A DNA stretch of 23,706 nt from Peptococcaceae bacterium BRH_c23 (GTDB lineage: Bacteria > Bacillota_B > Desulfitobacteriia > Desulfitobacteriales > Desulfitobacteriaceae), in NCBI GenBank assembly GCA_000961805.1, contig LADV01000340.1:1-23706 (forward strand), in the 5' to 3' direction. The position numbers were made by a program, and so were the translations under genes. The notes under the pieces were generated by a model, which was given only the letters and a program-made list of their open reading frames with translations, searched no databases and had not been told where the DNA came from. This document shows, piece by piece, positions 16,182 through 23,043 of the stretch; position 1 is the first letter of the stretch; every line of letters begins with the position of its first letter.

Positions 16182-16662
16182 ATGTATTTTGAGGAGTTCT
16201 TTGTAGGGCAAGTTTTCACCAGTTCCTCCTATTTGGTTACCTTAGAGGAGATCACGGAATTCGCGGCACGGTACGACCCACAGTACATGCACGTTGATGC
16301 AGAGAAAGACAAAAAAGTATTTTTAAAGGGATCATCGCTTCCGGAGCCATACCATGTTCAATTGCCATAAAGTTGTGGGCGGAGATGGGTGTTTTAGGGG
16401 ATCAGGCCATCTGTGAGGTGGGATGGAGCAAGTAATGTTTTTAAGAGCGGTTTACCCTGGTGATTCCTTAACGATACGGGGTGAAACCCTAGAACTGACT
16501 TCTTCCACCTCTAAAAATGGAGGTTATGTTACAACCCTTATCAACCCAAAGTATAAATTTGCGGGTGTTCAGGCCGGTGCGAATACAAACGAAATACTAC
16601 AGAAATTAGGCATTTCCAAAGCAGACTATGACAATTTAAAGACAAAAGATGTTTTTGGCTGA
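16182..16662 (+). pseudogene. Broken MaoC-like gene fused to a CaiB/BaiF CoA-transferase tail
   Basis: ATG 16182 follows GAAGGGA. The first 45 codons encode a MaoC-type hot-dog start (MYFEEFFVGQVF, then EFAARYDPQYMHVD). The frame is lost at the A-run 16311-16316. The next frame restores FKGIIASGAIPCSIAIKLWAE, typical of the MaoC core, and is lost again at the GGG at 16420-16422. The third frame gives MFLRAVYPGDSLTIRGE, again MaoC. Near 16540 the similarity changes to a CaiB/BaiF family C-terminus: AGVQAGANTNEILQKLG and the LKTKDVF end. Thus two one-base losses plus a deletion that joined two genes. Both shifts sit in homopolymers, so sequencing error is possible for them, but not for the chimera. 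As written, no working product is made. Confidence 0.75.
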
Positions 16663-16730
16663 GTTCTCTTAGAATTTGAATAAAGGGTACCGCTTATTAA
16701 TAATCGAGATTTGTGAAAGGGGCCCAAGCA

Positions 16731-17171
16731 ATGTCTAATAAGAATCTCAAGGTGGGGCAAGAGGTAGCAAGTTTTGAATTTACTATTGAAAAGGGAAAAC
16801 TGCGAGAGGTGGCCTTAGCGATTGGCGATTTGAATCCAATTTACCTTGATAGTGACGCTGCCAAGGAAATAGGGTATCAAGATGTTGTTGCTCAGCCAAC
16901 TTTTGGATTTATCATGGGTCTATGGGGTGGGGCAGACTTCGACGTCTTAGTCCGAGAACTGGACATGAATCCAATTAAAGTGCTACATGGGGAACAGGAA
17001 TTCTTGTATTACGATGAAATCAACCCCGGGGAAGTATTGTCAGCCCACTGTAAACTTAAGAATTTAGAGGAAAAGAAGTCTATGTATGTTTTCGGGCTGG
17101 AAACAGAGTATTTCAATCAAGAAGGCGAGCTGGTACTGATATCTCGTTCTACCATAATTGAGCGGAAGTAA
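16731..17171 (+). CDS. FAS1-like dehydratase / MaoC N-terminal-type hot-dog protein
   Basis: ATG 16731 is chosen over GTG 16713 because AAAGGGG ends 8 bases before it; this gives 146 residues. The segment AIGDLNPIYLD (about 30-40), followed by DVVAQPTFGFIMGLWGG and later VLHGEQEFLYYDEINPGEVL, is the MaoC N-terminal domain (FAS1-like dehydratase) pattern. This subunit type lacks the catalytic Asp/His pair by itself and forms a dimer with a MaoC subunit that has it. The very next gene, 12 bases on, is exactly such a subunit. Together they would hydrate a 2-enoyl-CoA. Heterodimers of this kind handle bulky acyl-CoAs (for example steroid side chains in actinobacteria), by family knowledge only. 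Confidence 0.85.
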   Translation: MSNKNLKVGQEVASFEFTIEKGKLREVALAIGDLNPIYLDSDAAKEIGYQDVVAQPTFGFIMGLWGGADFDVLVRELDMNPIKVLHGEQEFLYYDEINPGEVLSAHCKLKNLEEKKSMYVFGLETEYFNQEGELVLISRSTIIERK

Positions 17172-17183
17172 GGAGGGGATAAA

Positions 17184-17612
17184 ATGTTAAACAATACCGC
17201 AAATGTTCACAACTTAAAAGTCGGGGATGAGTGGCCCGTCCTACGAAAAAAACCCATAGACGAAGTTCAGCTTGTAAGATATGCTGGTGCATCCGGTGAT
17301 TTTAATCCGCTGCATTATGTGGAATCGTTGGCCCAAAAAGCCGGCTTTAACAAGCTCATCGCCCAGGGAATGCTGGTGATGGGTTTTGTTGGGCAGGCAG
17401 TATCCGGTTGGATACCAAACAAATTTCTTCGCAGGCTAAGGGTGCGTTTTGTAAATGTAACCTATTTAGGAGATACCATCTCGGTAGTAGGCAAGATAAT
17501 AGAAATGAGGGAGGAAGGCCAGGAGGTTGTTGTAACTAGTGAAGTGAAAGCAATTGATCAAAACGGTGAAGAAAAGATTACAGGTCTTTTTGAAGCAGTA
17601 TTACTCAAATAA
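17184..17612 (+). CDS. MaoC-type enoyl-CoA hydratase (catalytic hot-dog subunit)
   Basis: The product has 142 residues, with ATG 17184 behind AAGGAGGGG. The R-specific hydratase motif is clear: YAGASGDFNPLH with D39 and H44 as catalytic pair, then LIAQGMLVMGFVGQAVSGW lining the acyl pocket, and RVRFVNVTYLGDTI, the second conserved strand region. It adds water to a trans-2-enoyl-CoA to give a (3R)-hydroxyacyl-CoA. The partner is probably the FAS1-like protein encoded 12 bases upstream. The SDR enzyme downstream (40 bases) is the expected next step. The single-domain length fits an obligate dimer. Confidence 0.9.
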   Translation: MLNNTANVHNLKVGDEWPVLRKKPIDEVQLVRYAGASGDFNPLHYVESLAQKAGFNKLIAQGMLVMGFVGQAVSGWIPNKFLRRLRVRFVNVTYLGDTISVVGKIIEMREEGQEVVVTSEVKAIDQNGEEKITGLFEAVLLK

Positions 17613-17651
17613 CGCAGTTAAGTTTAAGCAAAATCAGGAGGGATTTTTAGT

Positions 17652-18485
17652 ATGGAAGCTATGTTAAAAGATATGAATTGTATTATTACCGGGGCCGGTA
17701 GAGGAATAGGTCGGGCTACTGCTATGTTATTTGCTAACGAGGGCGCTAAAGTATTGGTTACCGATTTAGATAAGGAGCCAGCGGATGAAGTTGTCGCTGA
17801 GATTCGGGAGGCGGGCGGCACTGCGGTCGCTTTTGCGGGGGACGTCTGCGGAGCAGATTTCCCGAATGAACTGGTAAAAACTGCCGTCGAGAACTTTGGT
17901 CCGAGAATTGATGTAATTGTCAATAATGCCGGATTTACCTGGGACGGGGCACTACACAAAATGTCTGACGAACAGTGGGAAACGATGATGCAGGTCCATA
18001 TCACCGCCCCCTTCCGGATTCTGCGAGCTGCTGCTCCATATATCAGGGATGTTGCCAAGAAGGAGATAGAAAACGAAGGTAAAAGCATTGCTCGTAAAGT
18101 TATCAACGTTACTTCGGTAGCAGGTCTCGATGGCAATGCTGGCCAAGTTAATTATTCCAGCGCCAAGTCGGCTATTGTTGGTTTCACCAAGACCCTGGCC
18201 AAAGAGTGGGGCCCATTAAACGTATGTGTTAACGCTGTGGCATATGGTGTTATTGGTACTAGGCTAACTCAACCCAGGGAACTAGGAACCACCATTAAGG
18301 CGGGGGACAAGGAACTAGTTGTTGGAGTCTCGCCCCAAATACTTCAGGCTGTTAAAACACTTTGTCCGTTGGGCAGGGTGGGTACTCCTGAAGAGGCCGC
18401 ATCTGCTATTTTGTTTTTGGCATCTCCTCTTTCCAATTACATTACTGGCCAGGTGTTGAGGGTAACCGGAGGAATATCTCTCTAG
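17652..18485 (+). CDS. SDR family 3-hydroxyacyl-CoA-type dehydrogenase
   Basis: The product has 277 residues; ATG 17652 follows CAGGAGGG. Classical SDR motifs: TGAGRGIG at 13-20, D39 in VTDLD (points to NAD rather than NADP), NNAG at 91-94, S155 in INVTSVAG, and Y168 with K172 (YSSAK). The stretch between 130 and 149 (IRDVAKKEIENEGKSIARKV) is longer than in FabG and recalls SDRs of HSD10/HSD17B4-like catabolic type. In this operon, it follows the MaoC hydratase and should oxidise the (3R)-hydroxyacyl-CoA to the 3-keto compound for the thiolase. Cytoplasmic. A ketoreductase role cannot be excluded. Confidence 0.92.
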   Translation: MEAMLKDMNCIITGAGRGIGRATAMLFANEGAKVLVTDLDKEPADEVVAEIREAGGTAVAFAGDVCGADFPNELVKTAVENFGPRIDVIVNNAGFTWDGALHKMSDEQWETMMQVHITAPFRILRAAAPYIRDVAKKEIENEGKSIARKVINVTSVAGLDGNAGQVNYSSAKSAIVGFTKTLAKEWGPLNVCVNAVAYGVIGTRLTQPRELGTTIKAGDKELVVGVSPQILQAVKTLCPLGRVGTPEEAASAILFLASPLSNYITGQVLRVTGGISL

Positions 18486-18541
18486 TGGGCCGTTTTTCAT
18501 CAACGGCACCTATAAGTTAAGATGAAAGGAGAGCTGAACAA

Positions 18542-19687
18542 GTGGCTCTGGATTTAAACAATGAAGACTATAAAATTTTTCGTAATTCTTTTAAAAAGTT
18601 TTTGAAGACAGAAGTGATCCCCCATTACAACGAGTGGGAAGAAAAAGGGATAATCCCGAAGGAGTTGTACTTGAAAGCGGGAAAGATGGGGTATCTCTGT
18701 CCTTGGCTGGAAGAAAAATATGGTGGTCCTGAAGCGGGCTTGGAGTATTCTGTAATAATTGCAGAGGAAATGGTAAAGGCAGGGGCTATCGGCGTGTTAT
18801 TCCCCTTGCACAGCGATATTGTTGCTCCATATATATATAGCTTCGGGACAGAGGAACAGAAACTGCAGTGGTTACCTAAGTTTGCCAGCGGCGAAATCAT
18901 ATCTGCTATTGCCATGACAGAACCAAACACAGGCTCGGATCTTGCTGCGATAACAACTACTGCTGTTCTAGACGGAGATGAGTACGTTATCAACGGGGCC
19001 AAGACCTTTATTTCCAATGGAATAAACACGAATTTAGTTGTTGTAGCCTGCAAAACTGATCCAAAGGCTATTCAACCTCATCGAGGAATTAGCCTTATTG
19101 TGGTCGAGGAAGGTACGCCCGGATTCATTAGGGGCCGTAAACTGGACAAAATGGGTTTTCGCTGCCAGGACACCGCAGAGCTGTTCTTTGAGGATTGTCG
19201 TGTACCGCGCGCAAACCTTCTCGGTGTGGAAGGAATGGGTTTCAAGTATTTAATGCTAAAGCTGCAGCAAGAAAGACTGTTCGGTTCAATATGGGGCCAG
19301 GCCATGGCCGAAAAGATGCTAAATGAAACTATGGATTATTGTAAAAGCAGGAACATCTTTGGCAAACCGGTTTCAGCCTTTCAGCATAATTCTTTTAAAC
19401 TGGCGGAAATGGCAACCGAGGTTGAATTAGGACGCGCTTTTCTTGATTCTTTGGTCGCAGATCACATAGCCGGGAAAAACGTTGTTAAGAAGGTATCCAT
19501 GGCAAAGTATTGGATCAACGAGATGGCTAACCGGATAGCCTACGACTGTCTGCAGCTGCATGGTGGATATGGTTACATGGAAGAATACCCGATCTGCCGC
19601 GATTACCGGGATGTCAGAATCTTTACCATCTTTGCGGGTACCAGTGAGGTGATGAAGAGCATTATCGCGAAGGAAATAGGCTTGTAA
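18542..19687 (+). CDS. Acyl-CoA dehydrogenase of the LCAD/IVD type
   Basis: The product has 381 residues and starts at GTG 18542 behind AAAGGAGAG. FAD-binding and acyl-site motifs are in order: AMTEPNTGSDL at 124-134, the NGAKTFISNG segment at 151-160, LHGGYGYMEEYP at 339-350 and FAGTSE at 364-369. The position of the MCAD catalytic glutamate (YEGT) is A365, so the base must sit elsewhere. E244 in LQQERL fits the helix-G glutamate of LCAD and isovaleryl-CoA dehydrogenase. It makes the 2,3-double bond of the acyl-CoA and passes electrons to ETF (no etf genes in the window). The catalytic-base position suggests branched or long-chain substrates. First oxidative step of the encoded beta-oxidation. 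Confidence 0.93.
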   Translation: MALDLNNEDYKIFRNSFKKFLKTEVIPHYNEWEEKGIIPKELYLKAGKMGYLCPWLEEKYGGPEAGLEYSVIIAEEMVKAGAIGVLFPLHSDIVAPYIYSFGTEEQKLQWLPKFASGEIISAIAMTEPNTGSDLAAITTTAVLDGDEYVINGAKTFISNGINTNLVVVACKTDPKAIQPHRGISLIVVEEGTPGFIRGRKLDKMGFRCQDTAELFFEDCRVPRANLLGVEGMGFKYLMLKLQQERLFGSIWGQAMAEKMLNETMDYCKSRNIFGKPVSAFQHNSFKLAEMATEVELGRAFLDSLVADHIAGKNVVKKVSMAKYWINEMANRIAYDCLQLHGGYGYMEEYPICRDYRDVRIFTIFAGTSEVMKSIIAKEIGL

Positions 19688-19793
19688 AGAACTTGAACCG
19701 TACACTTCAGAAGTGTTACCATGCCTGAAGAAATTGCATGGAATATTTTTAGATTTAAAATTTTAAAAAATTATAAATCAAGGAGGTATTATT

Positions 19794-20729
19794 ATGGCAG
19801 TCAAAGAAATCAGCTTTTCTTCATTCAATGGACGAGATACTATTAAGGCGTGGATCTATACTCCTATCCACAAACCGAGAGCGGTAGTGCAGGTGGTGCA
19901 TGGCTTTGGAGAACATTCACGACGGTACTTGCACATGATCGGTAAAATGCAGGAAGCAGGCTTTGTTGTCTGCGCAGATGACCATGTCGCCCACGGAAAA
20001 ACAGCTGTCGACAACAATACTTGGGGAGATTCTGGAGCTAAAGGATATATGACTACCATAGAGGATGAAAACACTCTTCGTAAAATGATAACAGATGAAT
20101 ACCCCGATCTGCCCTACTTTATGTTTGGACATAGTTGGGGCTCGATGATCGCCCGAGGTTACGCAGCTCACTATGGTGAAAGTTTGACTGGACTGATATT
20201 GTGTGGAGTGGTTTCACAGTTTAGTGGGGCAGAAATCCTCGGTAAAAAAGATGACATGAAAAAAATGGCCGAGGCCGGACGTGGGGGTGAGGACGGCAGT
20301 TCTTTCATGGCAGTGGCGTTTGCAGATATGACAGCCCGCTATGAGAATCCCAACAGCGACTTTGACTGGCTTGCCACTGATCCATCTGTGGTGGTGGATT
20401 ATACAGCAGATCCCTTCAATAACTTGAGCCATCCGTACACAGTACAGTTTTTCTATGATCTTATTGAATTGTACAAATATATAAAAGCCGACGATTGGGC
20501 ATCCCGTGTGCCAACCGAACTGCCGGTTTACCTTATTGCGGGTGACCAAGATCCTGTGTGTAACTATGGCGAAGGATTATATCACGTGGCTAACATGCTG
20601 AGCACCAGCGGTCACAAACGAGTAGTTACCCACTGCTACACCGGCAAAAGACACGAGATTCACAACGAACCGACCATACGAGACGAGGTAGAGAAGGGAA
20701 TCATTGACTTTATCGATTGTATGATATGA
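19794..20729 (+). CDS. Alpha/beta hydrolase, monoacylglycerol-lipase/lysophospholipase type
   Basis: The product has 311 residues; ATG 19794 follows AAGGAGG. VVHGFGEHSRRY at 34-45 is the oxyanion-side motif of this lipase group. GHSWGS at 112-117 gives the nucleophile S114; the acid is D253 in AGDQDP and the base is H287 in GKRHEIHNE. No signal peptide or lipoprotein box is present, so it acts in the cytoplasm. It would hydrolyse a carboxyl ester (or a thioester). The 106-base gap before it contains two small hairpins and no clear promoter or terminator, so it may still be part of the thiolase operon. It could free an alcohol or acid for the pathway, or remove dead-end CoA thioesters; the sequence does not decide. 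Confidence 0.9.
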   Translation: MAVKEISFSSFNGRDTIKAWIYTPIHKPRAVVQVVHGFGEHSRRYLHMIGKMQEAGFVVCADDHVAHGKTAVDNNTWGDSGAKGYMTTIEDENTLRKMITDEYPDLPYFMFGHSWGSMIARGYAAHYGESLTGLILCGVVSQFSGAEILGKKDDMKKMAEAGRGGEDGSSFMAVAFADMTARYENPNSDFDWLATDPSVVVDYTADPFNNLSHPYTVQFFYDLIELYKYIKADDWASRVPTELPVYLIAGDQDPVCNYGEGLYHVANMLSTSGHKRVVTHCYTGKRHEIHNEPTIRDEVEKGIIDFIDCMI

Positions 20730-20933
20730 CACATATCAAATGATGCAACTGCTACGTTTGTGAAAAGTCCAAACATACTATACCAGCTTAATTAACTCGT
20801 CTTCGACAGTTCATAGGCAAACACCTGAACCTATCCCGAATCAATAGACACAGTAAACGCACAATATCTTGTTCGATCCCGTTATAGCTTATTATTTTAT
20901 CTTTTTTCCAACCAAGGACCTTCTAGTCCCTAG
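20730..20933. other. Gap with no recognisable gene
   Basis: About 200 bases after the hydrolase show only short frames and an AT-rich patch (20890-20912). I see no promoter, terminator or RNA. It may be scrambled remains of the 5' part of the DUF35 gene whose end follows. Confidence 0.4.
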
Positions 20934-21218
20934 GGAACTGATTGTCAAGGGCGAGCGATCCATCTGCTCGGCGGGAAAGTCGTAACCTTCACTACATCCT
21001 ATATTAATTCTGAGGGTCGTGAGAATGAAATACCTATTACTATTGTAATGGTTGAACTTGATGAGGGGCCATGGATAATGGGAAATCTGTTTGATATTGA
21101 TCCAAGAACGATAAGCATGGATCTGATTGGGAAAAGGGTCAAACTAGGACATAAAGTATTCCCAGGAGACAAGTATTCTGCTGGTGATTCTGCCAGGCCG
21201 GTATTTAGTTTTGCGTAA
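20934..21218 (+). pseudogene. DUF35 OB-fold protein, C-terminal remnant
   Basis: An open frame of 94 codons without start codon or ribosome binding site ends at TAA 21216. From about 20961 it reads LLGGKVVTFTTSY, ITIVMVELDEGPWIMG, and later GKRVKLGH and ARPVFSFA. This is the OB-fold half of the DUF35 family (zinc ribbon followed by OB fold). The four-cysteine zinc ribbon that should precede it is missing, and an in-frame TAG at 20931 closes the frame upstream. DUF35 proteins are the usual partners of SCP-x-type thiolases, and one such thiolase leads this operon, so this looks like the broken partner. Family call is fairly firm; the reason for the loss is unknown. Confidence 0.7.
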
Positions 21219-21222
21219 TAAG

Positions 21223-21371
21223 GTACATTCTAAAAAATAACAAGTCAGTTAGTATGCTGGTCTACTTTATGTCATACTGCGTCGACATGTTCACCTAATA
21301 GCCCGCTATGAGGTGAACATACCTCCTTGTCTGACGAAAAAATGTACATTGCATCTTTGACTTGTTATTTT
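21223..21371. repeat. Nested inverted-repeat element (MITE-like or structured RNA)
   Basis: A 14-base perfect terminal repeat (AAAATAACAAGTCA at 21234-21247 with 21358-21371) encloses further pairs: AGTATG/CATACT near 21251-21256 and 21273-21278, and a central near-perfect palindrome at 21287-21320. A GTACATT/AATGTAC pair (21223-21229 with 21341-21347) crosses this scheme. No ORF fills it. The size (about 140 bases) and the terminal repeats suit a miniature inverted-repeat element, but no clear target duplication is seen. Confidence 0.55.
21287..21320. promoter_or_regulatory. 34-base near-perfect palindrome (operator or hairpin)
   Basis: ATGTTCACCT at 21287-21296 pairs with AGGTGAACAT at 21311-21320, and ATAG/CTAT continues the dyad inside with one mismatch. 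It lies 200 bases upstream of the second CoA transferase. It has no T-run, so it is not a normal terminator; a dimeric repressor site is possible. Confidence 0.4.
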
Positions 21372-21519
21372 CTTTCATATGCTAACTAAAATAAAGGGAA
21401 CCAGGAAGGGTATCGATCCTGGCAAAATGGTCTATACCTTTGTTTAAAGCTGAATGACAATTTAATAGAGCGGAACCGAGCTAATCCACATTACCAAAAA
21501 ATTAATGGAGGAGATATTT

Positions 21520-22884
21520 ATGTCGACTTGGGAGCAGGAATATCGAAAAAAAGTGACGTCTCTTAAAGGTGCGGCCGCGACTATAAAATCCGGAGATGTT
21601 GTTGGCACTGGCCTAGCCGTGGGAGCGTGTTCGCCTGATATGTATAATGCTATATTTGAACGGCACGAAGAATTACGAGATGTTTGGATTATTGATGCGG
21701 TGCAGATACGTCCTTCTAAACTTTATGATCCTGAATACATGGCCGGAATTGACGGACATATAAACTATGCCCCGGGTTTTGGTACGGCAGCAAGTCGGAA
21801 AATGGGAAGTACTAGGCAGGCTGATTTTTTACCGTGTACGACTTCTGATATAGCTGACAAATTTTCAAGCAGGGCTGACGTATTTATTGCTATGGTTACG
21901 CCACCCAATACCCAGGGTTATGTTAATCTCGGATTAACTAATTTTTACACGATGGAAACTATTAGGCAGGGCAGGGCGTCCGGTAAGCAGCGCGTTACCA
22001 TAGGAGAGGTCAACGATCAAATGCCTACTGTTTTCGGAAATAACTGGATGCATATTTCGGAATTTGATTATTTTGTGGAAAATTCAAAGCCGATGCCCAA
22101 CTTTGGGCGAGGGGAACCGTCAGAAATAGAAAAAACCATTGCCCAGTATGTACTGGAGTTAATTAATGACGGAGATACAATTCAAATGGGTATTGGAGGT
22201 ATTCCTGAAGCAGTAGTCAGTGGCCTAAAAGGAAAGAAGGATCTTGGCGTTATTACTGAGATGTTTCCAATCGGACTGCGAAATCTCGTTGAAACAGGAG
22301 TTATTACTAATAAAAGAAAGCCAATTCATAAAGGCGTAACTGTAGCAACATTCTGCATGGGTGACCAGGATATGTATAATTATGTTAATAGCAATCCCTC
22401 CTGCGAGTTTTACCCTGGGTCCTATACCAACAGCCCTCTTGTTATTGCTCAACATCCGAATATGGTTGCCATGAATATGGCGCTTATGGTGGACCTCAGC
22501 GGTCAAATCAACTCGGAAGGCTTGGGACATCAGCAGATAAGTGGCACTGGGGGCCAACTGGACTTTATGATCGGTTCCTATTGGTCGCAGGGAGGCAAAG
22601 GAATTACATTGCTAAGTTCGGCCAGAAAAATGAAGGATGGTAGCCTAGTCTCCGGAATAGTCCCAGAATTACCGATCGGAAGCCCGGTCACTGTTCCTCG
22701 AACCTTTGCTCAGTACGTTATTACCGAGTATGGAATTGCCAACTTGAGGAATAAGACTAGACGGGAACGGGCTAAAGCTTTAATTGCTATAGCTCATCCT
22801 GACCTGCGTGGGGAATTGCTTGCCAATATGAAAAAGAATTTCTTTCCATTTGCCAGTTTACAGAATGCCAGTTCAGTTTCCTAA
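21520..22884 (+). CDS. Second acetyl-CoA hydrolase/transferase family CoA transferase
   Basis: ATG 21520 is chosen over ATG 21505, because GGAGGAG at 21507-21513 then serves as ribosome binding site at 6 bases; this gives 454 residues. Motifs: GIGGIPE at 224-230, catalytic E247 in VITEMFP, GGQLDF at 344-349 and GGKG at 358-361. Same family as the protein at 1815-3176 but clearly diverged (ITEM for HTEM, different N-terminal half), so the two are not a recent duplication and likely use different acids. It stands alone between an inverted-repeat element and a terminator, hence its own transcription unit. It transfers CoA between a short- to medium-chain acid and acetate or a similar partner; substrate not readable. 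Confidence 0.9.
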   Translation: MSTWEQEYRKKVTSLKGAAATIKSGDVVGTGLAVGACSPDMYNAIFERHEELRDVWIIDAVQIRPSKLYDPEYMAGIDGHINYAPGFGTAASRKMGSTRQADFLPCTTSDIADKFSSRADVFIAMVTPPNTQGYVNLGLTNFYTMETIRQGRASGKQRVTIGEVNDQMPTVFGNNWMHISEFDYFVENSKPMPNFGRGEPSEIEKTIAQYVLELINDGDTIQMGIGGIPEAVVSGLKGKKDLGVITEMFPIGLRNLVETGVITNKRKPIHKGVTVATFCMGDQDMYNYVNSNPSCEFYPGSYTNSPLVIAQHPNMVAMNMALMVDLSGQINSEGLGHQQISGTGGQLDFMIGSYWSQGGKGITLLSSARKMKDGSLVSGIVPELPIGSPVTVPRTFAQYVITEYGIANLRNKTRRERAKALIAIAHPDLRGELLANMKKNFFPFASLQNASSVS

Positions 22885-22945
22885 TCATGGATTTAGGTGA
22901 TACAACATAGTGAACCCAGTACTTTAGTACTCTACCACAGTCAAA

Positions 22946-22968
22946 CCATTGATATCAATGGCATTTTT
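22946..22968 (+). terminator. Rho-independent terminator after the second CoA transferase
   Basis: CCATTGATATCAATGG (22946-22961) is a perfect palindrome giving a 6-base-pair stem with an ATAT loop, followed by CA and TTTTT. It sits 62 bases past the stop codon. Confidence 0.7.
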
Positions 22969-22990
22969 GAGCATTAGTTTTGAGCATTAG
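22965..22990. repeat. Tandem 13-base direct repeat
   Basis: TTTTGAGCATTAG occurs twice head to tail (22965-22977 and 22978-22990), starting inside the T-run of the terminator. Probably slippage; no function suggested. Confidence 0.85.
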
Positions 22991-23043
22991 AATGAACATA
23001 GTTATCAGACAAGAAATGCAAGGCCACCTGGGCGGCCTTAGAA

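Noticed and set aside
22918..22990. Short repeats after the second CoA transferase as a CRISPR-like array
   Set aside because: Only two head-to-tail copies of 13 bases without spacers, and no cas genes in the window.
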